From NCBI RefSeq assembly GCF_019355935.1, contig NZ_CP079925.1, forward strand, positions 1,612,001 to 1,676,000: a stretch of DNA of 64,000 bases. The letters are read 5' to 3'. The notes beneath the pieces are model-generated. The model was not told where the DNA came from. It worked only from the letters and a program-made list of their open reading frames with translations, and searched no databases. Shown one piece after another: positions 55,688 to 63,952 of the stretch. Every line of letters starts with the position of its first letter. Position 1 is the stretch's first letter. A program made the position numbers and the translations under genes. This DNA comes from Comamonas sp. Y33R10-2. GTDB taxonomy: Bacteria > Pseudomonadota > Gammaproteobacteria > Burkholderiales > Burkholderiaceae_C.

Positions 55688-56422
55688 CTAGGCAGCGAAA
55701 AGTGATCGGGTTCCACCCCAAGCACCGCCCTCAATCTCCAGCATCTGCAGCTTGGTGACCGCGCCCTGCCCGCCTGAAAAGCCGCCCGTCTTGCCACCCG
55801 CCGCCAGCACCCGGTGGCAAGGAACAATCGGCGCAAACGGATTAGCCCCCAGCGCCTGCCCCACGGCCCGCGCAGCCCCGGGCCTGCCCAAAGCATTCGC
55901 GATTTCGCCATACGTTGCGGTCTGACCCGGCTTGATCGCACGGGTCATGGCATAGACCCGCGCATGAAATTCAGGCACGGCAAATTCATCCAACTCAATC
56001 CACTCCAGCGCAGGTAAAAGCTTGCTGTCATGGGCGAGATCCGCCGCGCTAGTTTGATAGTCATGGCGCATATCGCCCAAGATACCCAACGCCGCATTGG
56101 CAGCAGAGACATCAGCCCAGTTTTTGTCGAACCCGGCATTGCTTCCCGCCAGCAAAACCTGCACGTCCGCCATAGCCTGCCGTGCAAATGCAGGTAACTC
56201 AGCTACAGCAGTCAGCGCCCCATAAGCGGCAGGCCCGAGCTGAGGCTGCAAGGCATGGCGTTTGTGCAGGCCTAGCAACATGCGCTCACGCGTTTCAGCG
56301 CCAGTCGCTTCTGGCAGTTGCACCGCGCAAATGGCGCGCTCATTCCAGGCCATACCGCACACGCCAATGCGCGTCACAAACAAGGCATGAGCAGAGAACG
56401 GCAACGGTGCAGCTTGATTCAT
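55688..56422 (-). CDS. ogt: O6-alkylguanine-DNA alkyltransferase (Ogt/MGMT) family
   Basis: This 244-residue protein has the suicide-repair motif IVPCHRVLAAGGKTGGFSGG near residue 195, with the acceptor Cys, and the helix-turn-helix region GQTATYGEIANALGRPGAARAVGQAL just before it. The N-terminal part (residues 1-120) is longer than E. coli Ogt and carries a stretch (LAGSNAGFDKNWADVSAANAALG) that looks like an insertion. It removes alkyl groups from guanine in DNA. Two LexA boxes lie 69 and 92 bases upstream of its start, in the divergent gap, so SOS control is possible. Confidence 0.87.
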   Translation of the reverse strand: MNQAAPLPFSAHALFVTRIGVCGMAWNERAICAVQLPEATGAETRERMLLGLHKRHALQPQLGPAAYGALTAVAELPAFARQAMADVQVLLAGSNAGFDKNWADVSAANAALGILGDMRHDYQTSAADLAHDSKLLPALEWIELDEFAVPEFHARVYAMTRAIKPGQTATYGEIANALGRPGAARAVGQALGANPFAPIVPCHRVLAAGGKTGGFSGGQGAVTKLQMLEIEGGAWGGTRSLFAA

Positions 56423-56490
56423 AGTGGCTCAGTCTACGCGCTAGCCACTGAGCATCGAACACTTGTCGTTTTGCAAAATTTCTTTGACAC

Positions 56491-56506
56491 CTGTATACAA
56501 CAACAG
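56491..56506. promoter_or_regulatory. LexA (SOS) box 1
   Basis: CTGTATACAACAACAG matches CTGT-N8-ACAG exactly. It lies in the divergent gap between the alkyltransferase gene and a small plus-strand gene, just after a TTGACA hexamer at 56484. Confidence 0.75.
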
Positions 56507-56513
56507 TTGTTTT

Positions 56514-56529
56514 CTGTATATTTAAACAG
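56514..56529. promoter_or_regulatory. LexA (SOS) box 2
   Basis: CTGTATATTTAAACAG matches CTGT-N8-ACAG and is close to the enterobacterial consensus. It is offset 23 bases from box 1, about two helical turns, and ends 18 bases before the ATG of the small gene. Confidence 0.8.
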
Positions 56530-56547
56530 TCATAACACAGTGGATAT

Positions 56548-56859
56548 ATGGACATGCAAGAAGCCCATTTCACCGTCGCCCTCTGCGACTACCCAGAGCT
56601 GCCAGAAGACAAGCGCCAACAAGCCGAAGCGCGCTATGCCCGCGTGCTGGCACGCCAGCTCGGTGGGGAAGATCAAGTCAGTGAGGCACTTTCTCTGGTG
56701 CAAGGGCTGGAAGACATGCCGCCCGAAGAAATCACCGAAGAAGCCAAGCTCACCTTCAGCCGCTGGATGAAGGCCGCACGCGCCGCCGCAGAAGCGGGCC
56801 TGCAAGGCATTGGCGGCACAGAGACCTGCTTTTTTGATGTGCGGCGGGTTTATCACTAA
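56548..56859 (+). CDS. Hypothetical protein, likely SOS-regulated
   Basis: This 103-residue acidic soluble protein has a helical middle (PEDKRQQAEARYARVLARQL) and C-terminal GLQGIGGTETCFFDVRRVYH. A second ATG two codons in is an alternative start. No membrane segment or known motif is present. Two LexA boxes overlap its promoter region, so it is probably induced by DNA damage. It may be a repair accessory, a checkpoint factor or a toxin; none is supported beyond the promoter. I do not recognise the family. Confidence 0.7.
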   Translation: MDMQEAHFTVALCDYPELPEDKRQQAEARYARVLARQLGGEDQVSEALSLVQGLEDMPPEEITEEAKLTFSRWMKAARAAAEAGLQGIGGTETCFFDVRRVYH

Positions 56860-57036
56860 TGAACTACTGATCTGCCATCGATCTGCGCCTGTGCATCTTT
56901 GACGCGCTGACCCATTTGGCAGATCGCCCAGCATCGCGCCTGAGCCATTCGTCAGGGGCATCTTCAAAGCCGCTCACGCAGCCCTACTGACGCACCTACA
57001 CTTGCGGCTTGTTTTATCGCGGACCTGATTTCCCCC

Positions 57037-57990
57037 ATGCAAGCCCTGTTAGATGCCATTGCCCAAATGCCTTTCTGCACCGATGCCCAGCGCGTCTTTC
57101 ACGGTCGAGGCGGGCTTTATCCGGGCTGCGAACAAATCTCTCTGGATGCCTTTCCGCCCGTCATCTTGCTGACCAGCTTTGCGCCAATGGATGAAGCGCA
57201 GCTAAGCGTCATTGGGCTGGCACTGGAGCAACGCTGGCAACAAATTGCCCCAGCCGAGCAGCCCTTGGTCTGGGCCTTTCAAACCCGCGAAAGCGGTGGC
57301 CGGGTTGAAACACGCATCATGGCCGGCGAGCTGCCCGAGCCCCATGTGGTGACCGAGAGCGCTGCCAAATACCTCATCCATATCGCACGCGGGCAAAACC
57401 ACGGCCTGTTCCTAGACATGGCCGCCGGCCGCGACTGGGTGCGTCAGCAAGTTCTGGCCCACGCCCGGCCCGAGCGCATGAAGGTGCTCAACCTCTTTGC
57501 CTATACCTGCGCCTTCTCCGTCGTCGCCAAACTCGCTGGCGCCGGGCAAGTGCTCAACATGGACATGAGCAAAAGCGCACTGGCCACAGGCCAGCACAAC
57601 CACCAAATCAACGGCGTCAAGGCCGGGGCCAGCTTTGCCGCCCACGACATCTTCAGCAGCTGGGGCAAGATCAATCGCAGCGGCCCTTACGACCTCATCA
57701 TCGCGGACCCGCCCAGCTACCAAAAAGGCAGCTTTATCGCCACCAAAGACTACGCTCGCCTGATGCGCCGCCTGCCCGACCTGCTGGTGCCAGAAGGCCA
57801 AGTGCTGCTGTGCCTGAATGCCCCCGAGCTAGGCACAGACTTTCTGCGCGAGCAGATGAGCGAGATTGCGGCTGAGCTGAAGTTTGTGGAACGTCTGGCC
57901 AACCCGCCCGTATTTGCCGATGTGAATGAGGAATGCAGCCTGAAAGTGCTGGTGTATCGCGCACCGGGACTTGACGCAGCTGCGGCTTAA
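57037..57990 (+). CDS. Class I SAM-dependent methyltransferase (RlmI/RsmB-like)
   Basis: This 317-residue protein has a SAM-binding motif LNLFAYTCAFSVVAKLAGAG near residue 150 and the catalytic ADPPSYQKGSFI near 228 (D-P-P-S). FAYTCAFS is characteristic of RlmI/RlmK-type rRNA cytosine methyltransferases. The N-terminal 100 residues do not contain a PUA domain, so a 23S rRNA target is only likely. Single-gene unit; the gap after it starts a repeat-rich region. Confidence 0.85.
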   Translation: MQALLDAIAQMPFCTDAQRVFHGRGGLYPGCEQISLDAFPPVILLTSFAPMDEAQLSVIGLALEQRWQQIAPAEQPLVWAFQTRESGGRVETRIMAGELPEPHVVTESAAKYLIHIARGQNHGLFLDMAAGRDWVRQQVLAHARPERMKVLNLFAYTCAFSVVAKLAGAGQVLNMDMSKSALATGQHNHQINGVKAGASFAAHDIFSSWGKINRSGPYDLIIADPPSYQKGSFIATKDYARLMRRLPDLLVPEGQVLLCLNAPELGTDFLREQMSEIAAELKFVERLANPPVFADVNEECSLKVLVYRAPGLDAAAA

Positions 57991-58040
57991 AAATTTGTCC
58001 CGCGCCTAATTTTTGTGGCTGCTTGGCTGTATCGTAGGGC

Positions 58041-58090
58041 AAAAAAGATAGCTATTAGTGAAGGATGCATAAGCACTAGAGGCTGATTTA
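58041..58090 (-). repeat. Dispersed repeat copy of the prmB-type element
   Basis: On the minus strand, AAATCAGCCTCTAGTGCTTA to TAGCTATCTTTTTT matches the prmB-internal copy and the copy at the window end. Confidence 0.45.
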
Positions 58091-58120
58091 GCTTGTTTTT
58101 TCCCCATGCTTGATTAACGG

Positions 58121-58346
58121 ACAGAAGCCGGGTTTCGCCCCGGCAGGCAACCTACTTTCTGCTGCCAGAAAGTAGGCAAAGAGCTGCACCCCTACTACCC
58201 ACGACCCTCCGGCTACGCCTGCGGGCAACCTGCGCCGTCAAGCTCTTGGGGCTGTGCGGCCCAACTCACTGCGTGCTGGCGCACTCCGTTCAAACAAACG
58301 GCCGCAAGTCAGATGACGATGCAGTTGCACTCTGCGGTGCAACTGC
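58121..58346 (+). repeat. Long dispersed repeat, left arm of an inverted pair
   Basis: The segment begins ACAGAAGCCGGGTTTCGCCC and includes GGCCCAACTCACTGCG and ACGGCCGCAAGTCAG. It matches the complement of 59672-59946 over most of its length. No ORF. Confidence 0.6.
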
Positions 58347-58703
58347 CAGCCCCAAGAACTTGCCGTCACAGGCGTGGGCACAAGGGGCCAAGATACCGAA
58401 TGCGAGATAGCTTCTTTATCAAATTGATAGCAGCCACCCATTTCAGGGCCTTGACTAGAGGCTTATTTCGTCACAAATCAGGCATGCCGTCCGCTCCTGG
58501 CTTCCACCCCCGTGTGTCTGCGCCTGCAGCAGGCTAGACCAAAAGCTCACCACCCTCCCCAAAGAAGGCTCTCTGCTGGGCGGCAATTGCCGCATGTAAG
58601 CCTTTGGCAGCCTGCGCGGTGTAAATGCGCAGCTCATCACGCTGGCGCTGCTGGCTTAGTCGCAGGTGGAATTCAATTGGAAAAGCAATTGAGTTGCGGC
58701 GAA

Positions 58704-58850
58704 ATGGACTGCCTACTCGAAGCGGTGGCGGTAAACATGCTGGCAGGTATCACCGGTTCATCCTCCGGCGGCCTCAGCATTGCACTACAGACGCTGGGCG
58801 CGGACTACAAGACCAACCAAGGCCCCGTCATATTGCAATCGGCGTTTTGA
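58704..58850 (+). pseudogene. Decayed GntP-family permease fragment
   Basis: The short frame includes VNMLAGITGSSSGGLSIAL, which resembles the C-terminal ITGSASGGMSIAL helix of GntP-type gluconate/organic-acid permeases. Nothing upstream in the frame extends the match, and stops break other frames (for example at 58655). I read it as a remnant. The remaining parts of 57991-59005 hold only repeats and unreadable DNA. Confidence 0.35.
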
Positions 58851-59005
58851 TAGAAACGCGTAACGCTTCGGCATTTCTCCGGCACATGCGGGCATATGCG
58901 GGCACAGCCATGCCTTACAAAGCAGCGTTCCTACTGCTTTTTATATGAAAATATGACTCTGATGCTTGCACTACAAGCACAAGCAGCTATCAAAACTGAT
59001 ACCCC

Positions 59006-59332
59006 TTAGCCTGGCAGCAGCCACCACACTGCGCCTGCGGCCGTCACCAGCCACATCGCACCCAATGCCACTTTGATCGACCTCGGCTGAGCACGCAGTT
59101 TCTTGACGTACAGCCACGCACACAGCGCCAAGGCCGCAAAAGCGATGCTGGGCGCATAAAACAAAATGACGGCAAAGCCCTCGATCCCTGAAGATTGCCC
59201 GTCAGCCTCCCAACTCAACACCCATGCCAGTGGCAGACTGCTGCAGAGCGCCATCGCTAAAGCAGACAGCGCATAGGCAAAACCCAGCCACCGGGCATGG
59301 CTGCGAGAGGGGGTAGCGAAAGGTTTTGTCAT
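59006..59332 (-). CDS. Small membrane protein, unknown function
   Basis: This protein of 108 residues begins at the ATG at 59332; the frame runs further up but the extension (residues with FFLNESMHCIDA) has no homologous feel. Three hydrophobic segments lie at about 15-38, 48-68 and 86-104, joined by polar loops (KKLRAQPRSIK). It is enclosed by the two arms of the long inverted repeat. Not recognised. Confidence 0.55.
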   Translation of the reverse strand: MTKPFATPSRSHARWLGFAYALSALAMALCSSLPLAWVLSWEADGQSSGIEGFAVILFYAPSIAFAALALCAWLYVKKLRAQPRSIKVALGAMWLVTAAGAVWWLLPG

Positions 59333-59671
59333 CGCCCGCAAGCCTACCTTGATTTCGCCGCCCTCCAAGGCATGCCGCCAGCATGCTGCGTGCAGCGCTA
59401 TCAATTGCACGATCAACTCCACCGCCGCACGGATGGCAAACCCACGCTGCGTTTTTGCGAAGCAAATTGCCAACTTCGCATCGATGCAATGCATTGATTC
59501 ATTTAAGAAAAATGGATTTTTTCCGCAAACATTGCCAAGCTCCATGCGAACCATGAATGTGCAGCTTTCAGCATCCAAATGGACTGCAGTGCATGTTCAG
59601 CTGGAACAGCCTGCTCACATTTCTAAACCAATCCTTGCGCAAACTGCCACGTTTTGAGCTGGCTAGGCCGT

Positions 59672-59946
59672 ACTGCAGGCAACGCTGCCGCAGGACAGCG
59701 TTGCTTCGTGCTCTGACTTGCCGCCGTTTGTCTGAGCGAAGCGGCAAAGCCGCGCAGTGAGTTGGGCGGCATCGCAGTCTGAATTGCGTGACGCAGGTTT
59801 GCCCGAAGCGAAGTGAAACGTAGCGTAGGGACGCAGACAGTAGGGGCGTGTTCTTTTGCCTTCTTTGCTTGCACGAGCAAGAAAACCTGCAAAGCAGGTT
59901 TCGCTAAAAGAAGGTCGCCTGCCGGGGCGAGACCCGGCCTCTGTCG
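59672..59946 (-). repeat. Long dispersed repeat, right arm of an inverted pair
   Basis: Read on the minus strand it starts GACAGAGGCCGGGTCTCGCC and includes GCCCAACTCACTGCG and ACAAACGGCGGCAAGTCAG, matching 58121-58346 with insertions. After it, 59947-60157 is AT-rich with a short dispersed repeat at 60003 and no supported gene. Confidence 0.6.
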
Positions 59947-60157
59947 CTGGCGACGATATATCACTGAAAAATATAAAAAATTCGACTTTAGCCTTTATGT
60001 TGAAAGGACTAGAAGCTATCAAATTTGATAATTATTTCATTCTTATGAAAACAACAAAATATTTATCCGACTTGATTTTTAAACAAATTGTTTCAGAAAA
60101 AGGCACGTTGCTTTTAGACTCAAAGTAGGAGATATCTTGCAAAGCGCTTGAAACAAT

Positions 60158-60886
60158 ATGGCCAAATTTTTAAATACGTCAGCGACCAATTACTTCCTTG
60201 AAGAACTGATCAAAACCGCCAAAGACAGGCTGGTGCTCATCAGCCCCTTTCTCAAGCTCAATGACCGCATCAGGGAACTGCTGGAAGACAAAAACCGCCT
60301 GAAGATTGATGTGCGCATCGTCTACGGTAAAAGCGAGCTGCAACCGCAGGAGATTGAATGGCTCAAGGCGCAAAGCTATATCCGCACCAGCTTTTGCAAA
60401 AACCTGCATGCCAAGTGCTACCTGAATGAAGAAAACGCCATCGTCACCAGCTTGAACCTGTACGAGTTCAGCCAGATCAATAACAACGAAATGGGCATTC
60501 TCATCCGCCGCGATGACGATGCTGAACTCTACAAAGACACTTACGAAGAAGCCCAACGCATCATTCGCATCAGCGATGAAGTGCGCATCAGCATGGAACG
60601 GGTCAGCACCTCAGAGGCTGAATCTGCCCCCGCCAGTGATAGCGCAGAAAGCGACGATGCAGAAGCGAGCAGCAACGGCACGCAAAAACTCTCCACGTCC
60701 AAGATCGCAGCAAAACACGGCATGAAAACTGCGGAGTGGCTGGCCAAGGCTGTAGAAGCCAAATTGCTGACGGCAGAAGGTGATCGACATTACCTCACAC
60801 CTGCGGCCAAGCAAGCGGGGATTGAGTTTGTGGCTAAGTCGAGGTTTGGACCTTATTTTTTGTGGCCGATCGATTTTAATTACTGA
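60158..60886 (+). CDS. Phospholipase D-like protein with C-terminal domain
   Basis: This 242-residue protein has an N-terminal PLD-like domain (1-145) with one HKD-type motif: NLHAKCYLNEENAIVTSLNLYEFSQINNNEMGI spans it, His near 87 and Lys near 89. A single motif implies a dimer, as in Nuc-type nucleases. A Ser/Ala/Glu/Asp linker follows (SEAESAPASDSAES), then about 65 residues (STSKIAAKHGMKTAEWLAKAVEAKLL, then LTPAAKQAGIEF and FGPYFLWPIDF) that resemble small DNA-binding domains of phage-type regulators. It ends 11 bases before the ATPase gene, but its base composition matches the host better. Confidence 0.75.
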   Translation: MAKFLNTSATNYFLEELIKTAKDRLVLISPFLKLNDRIRELLEDKNRLKIDVRIVYGKSELQPQEIEWLKAQSYIRTSFCKNLHAKCYLNEENAIVTSLNLYEFSQINNNEMGILIRRDDDAELYKDTYEEAQRIIRISDEVRISMERVSTSEAESAPASDSAESDDAEASSNGTQKLSTSKIAAKHGMKTAEWLAKAVEAKLLTAEGDRHYLTPAAKQAGIEFVAKSRFGPYFLWPIDFNY

Positions 60887-60897
60887 ATATTTAAAAT

Positions 60898-62394
60898 ATG
60901 AAATCTCTAAGAATAGAAAATCTAAAAGGCTTAAAGGACACTGGATCAATAATAATTAATCCAATCACTTTATTAATAGGACAAAATAGTTATGGAAAAA
61001 GCAGCTTACTGAGAAGCTTCCCCCTATTCAAACAAAGTTCTGATTCAAAAATAATGGGAACAGTTTTATGGTCTGGCAAATATGTTGACTATGGAAGTTT
61101 TATCGAATCTTTAAATAAAGATGCTCGAAATGAAAATGACAACGAGATACGATTCACGTTTGAAATTGAAACTCCAAGCGGCCTACTAAGATCAAACCAA
61201 GATGCCAAAGGATTAATAACCATTAAAATAAATCTTCATGGTAATGAGTATGAAGAAGAAAGCTATACCACAGTTATTTATGAAATATATAACAACATAA
61301 TTAAATTTAAATTTGATTCAGCATCAAATATTAAAGAGTTAATAATTAACAATCAAGACTATACTAAAATAACTTTAGACAATTATAAAACATTCAAAGC
61401 GTACACGATACTCCCATTTTTATTTAAATATAGCGACAAGCCATTAAATAATAGCAATAGCGCTTACTTCAACACGCTTGAAAAATATGTCCACCACAGG
61501 ACATCAAACAATACTATAAGAAGAATTATTAATGACATCCCATTTTCAAGCGATGAAAATATCAAAAGATATTTAACGAACAAAAATTTAGTTGGAGAAT
61601 ACGCTGCACCTAGACTCAAAAATTTAAAATCAACCGACAAAGATTTTCAAATTATTAAAAATGAAATTATTTTTCTTAATTTAAGAAAAATTACCGAAAC
61701 AATATCTGAGAACTTAACCTCTTATTTCGTCTACTCGAAATACATAACACCACTTAGAGCAGCTGCCGATCGCTATTATCGAATAAAAAATATTTCAATT
61801 GATGAATTGGACCCAAATGGTAGCAATCTAGCGATGTTTCTATACTCAAAAAAACCAGCTGAGATAGAATCAATAAATAATTGGCTAGAAGAATCTGTCG
61901 GTTTTAAAATTGCTATATCTCCATACCAAGGACATGTATCAATTCATATACATGATGAAACTTATCAAGAAAAAATTAATATTGCAGACACTGGCTTTGG
62001 AATATCTCAAATATTACCAATCCTTATTGAAATATGGCAATTAACTCATAATAAAATTAGACGCCCATCTATATTCTCCAAAAGTACCATCGTTGTTATT
62101 GAACAGCCCGAGCTTCATCTTCACCCAAGAATGCAATACAAAGTTGGAGTATTATTTTGCAAAGCAATTCGCTTAGCGAAATTAAATGATATTGATTTAA
62201 AACTCATACTAGAAACTCACAGCAAAGAAATTGTAGACTCTATCGGAAAATCAATCGAAGATGAGACTATCGATCACAATGAAGTTGGGATTTATATAGT
62301 TGATAAAAAGCAAAATCCAAATGTAATTAAGTCGAAATTTGATAGTGATGGATATCTAGTTAATTGGCCTTATGGTTTTTTTAATGGATCTTAA
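60898..62394 (+). CDS. AAA/ABC-type ATPase (DUF3696-like) of a putative defence module
   Basis: This 498-residue protein has Walker A IGQNSYGKSSLLRS near residue 27, a long divergent middle with charged helices, the signature-like DTGFGISQILPIL near 365, Walker B VVIEQPELHLHPRMQ near 400 and LILETHSKEIVDSIG near 440. This is the SMC/RecF-like layout of ATPases from OLD, PARIS and Septu-type defence systems. It is very AT-rich (frequent ATA, AAT, TTA), unlike the flanks. The TAA is followed immediately by the ATG of the next gene. Confidence 0.82.
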   Translation: MKSLRIENLKGLKDTGSIIINPITLLIGQNSYGKSSLLRSFPLFKQSSDSKIMGTVLWSGKYVDYGSFIESLNKDARNENDNEIRFTFEIETPSGLLRSNQDAKGLITIKINLHGNEYEEESYTTVIYEIYNNIIKFKFDSASNIKELIINNQDYTKITLDNYKTFKAYTILPFLFKYSDKPLNNSNSAYFNTLEKYVHHRTSNNTIRRIINDIPFSSDENIKRYLTNKNLVGEYAAPRLKNLKSTDKDFQIIKNEIIFLNLRKITETISENLTSYFVYSKYITPLRAAADRYYRIKNISIDELDPNGSNLAMFLYSKKPAEIESINNWLEESVGFKIAISPYQGHVSIHIHDETYQEKINIADTGFGISQILPILIEIWQLTHNKIRRPSIFSKSTIVVIEQPELHLHPRMQYKVGVLFCKAIRLAKLNDIDLKLILETHSKEIVDSIGKSIEDETIDHNEVGIYIVDKKQNPNVIKSKFDSDGYLVNWPYGFFNGS

Positions 62395-63480
62395 ATGCTA
62401 TTTTATATTTCCTATAAATTTGCCAATGCACTTTCAACTTGTTCAGACTGCCAAGATGTTCTATCCCAACTGATTGACTCAAGAAAATCTGGAACTCATT
62501 TGATTTATGCAAACAAAAAATCCAGTAATTTAATATTAAATTTCCTGAGTGCAAATAATAAAAGACATTACGAGCTATTTAATAATATTAGTAAATTATT
62601 CATAGAAAAAAAATCACTCATAAGAAAGCTCGAAAAATTTATTTATCTAACTGACAATTCAAATAATATAATCAAATCATTAAGTAGGATACTTATAATT
62701 CCAGCTTCTATAGCTAATAATTCTCAAATAACCTACCCCACTTTATTTCTTGGAGAAAACATTAATGACTGTAATTTCTATGCTTTAAAAATAGCAAAAA
62801 ACTACAAAAAGACCATCTCTCCTGAATTACATAACTTATCTATAAATTCGCGAAGATTCGAAGGAGGTGGAGGTAGTTGCACTCATGTTCCATATGGAAG
62901 ATATAAGAGCAATAAGATTGATCTTTGTCTTTGCATAGCCGATTCAGACAGAAGCTACCCTTCAGCAAATCTTGGCAATACAGCGAACCTCATTCTTGCA
63001 CAAGATAAATTATATGAAAACCAATTATGTGATTTTCATATAATTGATTTCTACAGTGCAGAAAATCTTATACCAATTGAAATAACTTTAAAAATCAATA
63101 CTGAAGGAAAAAGTCAACAGCAATTAGATTTACTTGATGAATATAAAAAAATAAGGTCTATTAATGAATGGCGGTATTTGCCAATGAAAAAAGGCTTTAA
63201 TTGTCAAGAAATTCGCGAGTCAAAAGCAACAAGTACTTTTTGGAAACGTAATTTATCTCGAACAGGAGTTAATTTAAATTGCTGCTTAGACGAAGAATGT
63301 CAGAATGTAATTCTGCCGAGCGTCAGTGATAAGACATTAATTAAGTCAATTTCAGTCCCCGGTTCTGATTGGGAATATTATTTAAATTCAGAAAAAAATA
63401 AAAGCATTATGAAATCTTACGAAAAATTAACAAACACGATTATCAGTTGGCTTTGTGCAGGAAGTCCAATCAGAACATAA
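62395..63480 (+). CDS. TOPRIM/DUF4435-like partner of the ATPase
   Basis: This 361-residue protein is AT-rich like its neighbour and starts at the base after the ATPase stop. Candidate TOPRIM residues are the Glu in LFLGENINDCNFY near 121, D-x-D in LCIADSDRSYPS near 183, and AENLIP near 222. It also has a Gly-rich RRFEGGGGSCTHV segment and several Cys (CCLDEEC). ATPase plus separate TOPRIM-like subunit is the plan of PARIS (AriA/AriB) and AbiL-type systems. The assignment is by pattern only. A hairpin terminator follows at 63544. Confidence 0.6.
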   Translation: MLFYISYKFANALSTCSDCQDVLSQLIDSRKSGTHLIYANKKSSNLILNFLSANNKRHYELFNNISKLFIEKKSLIRKLEKFIYLTDNSNNIIKSLSRILIIPASIANNSQITYPTLFLGENINDCNFYALKIAKNYKKTISPELHNLSINSRRFEGGGGSCTHVPYGRYKSNKIDLCLCIADSDRSYPSANLGNTANLILAQDKLYENQLCDFHIIDFYSAENLIPIEITLKINTEGKSQQQLDLLDEYKKIRSINEWRYLPMKKGFNCQEIRESKATSTFWKRNLSRTGVNLNCCLDEECQNVILPSVSDKTLIKSISVPGSDWEYYLNSEKNKSIMKSYEKLTNTIISWLCAGSPIRT

Positions 63481-63543
63481 TCAATTATCAATTTCTCATT
63501 TACAATATCTATACTTAACACTCGATATAAAATTATTTGCATG

Positions 63544-63572
63544 AAAAAGGCATTCAAAAGACTGCCTTTTTT
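63544..63572 (+). terminator. Terminator of the ATPase/TOPRIM operon
   Basis: AAAAAGGCA and TGCCTTTTTT form a stem around TTCAAAAGAC, 63 bases past the last gene. Confidence 0.75.
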
Positions 63573-63721
63573 GAATGAGTTCAGATACTTGATTGCTTAA
63601 CACTGGCGATAATCCCGTGCAAGAGTCATGCACCACTTCCACCGCCATGCCAATGGATTCCCTAAGCGTTAGCTGGGGATGAATGATCTTGCCAATTCAT
63701 CAGCACACCAACCGCCCCCAC

Positions 63722-63915
63722 TCACTCCGCCGAATCCGCCTCAGCCTCCGGAAACAAAAACCGCAGCGCATCAGTGGCCATGCGGTCGCCCATACCCAGC
63801 ATGCGGGCCATGAACTGCACCTGATCGAGGCAGATATCCAGCGTACATAGTCGGCCCAAGCGATGAGCGCCTGCTCGCTTAAGTTGCCGCGCCCGTCCAG
63901 ATCAGCACGCTGGAA
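63722..63915 (-). pseudogene. Fic-family protein, C-terminal remnant, frameshifted
   Basis: On the minus strand, FQRADLDGRGNLSEQALIAW-ADYV (63915 to about 63845) is the conserved C-terminal helix region of Fic-family AMP-transferases. A frame change at about 63845 leads to LDICLDQVQFMARMLGMGDR and a stop at 63722. Nothing of the Fic HPF-x(D/E)GN motif is present upstream. It is a decayed end of a once larger gene, ending the accessory region. Confidence 0.6.
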
Positions 63916-63952
63916 ACTATTGCCAAGTCTTCAAACAGGATGAAATATTAGT

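Noticed and set aside
58360..58500. Possible insertion sequence between the inverted repeat arms
   Set aside because: No transposase-like frame or target duplication is visible; the arms look like dispersed intergenic repeats and not IS ends.
59856..60128. 90-codon plus-strand frame before the PLD-like gene
   Set aside because: Its first half lies in the long dispersed repeat and the second half in AT-rich spacer, with no protein-like pattern.
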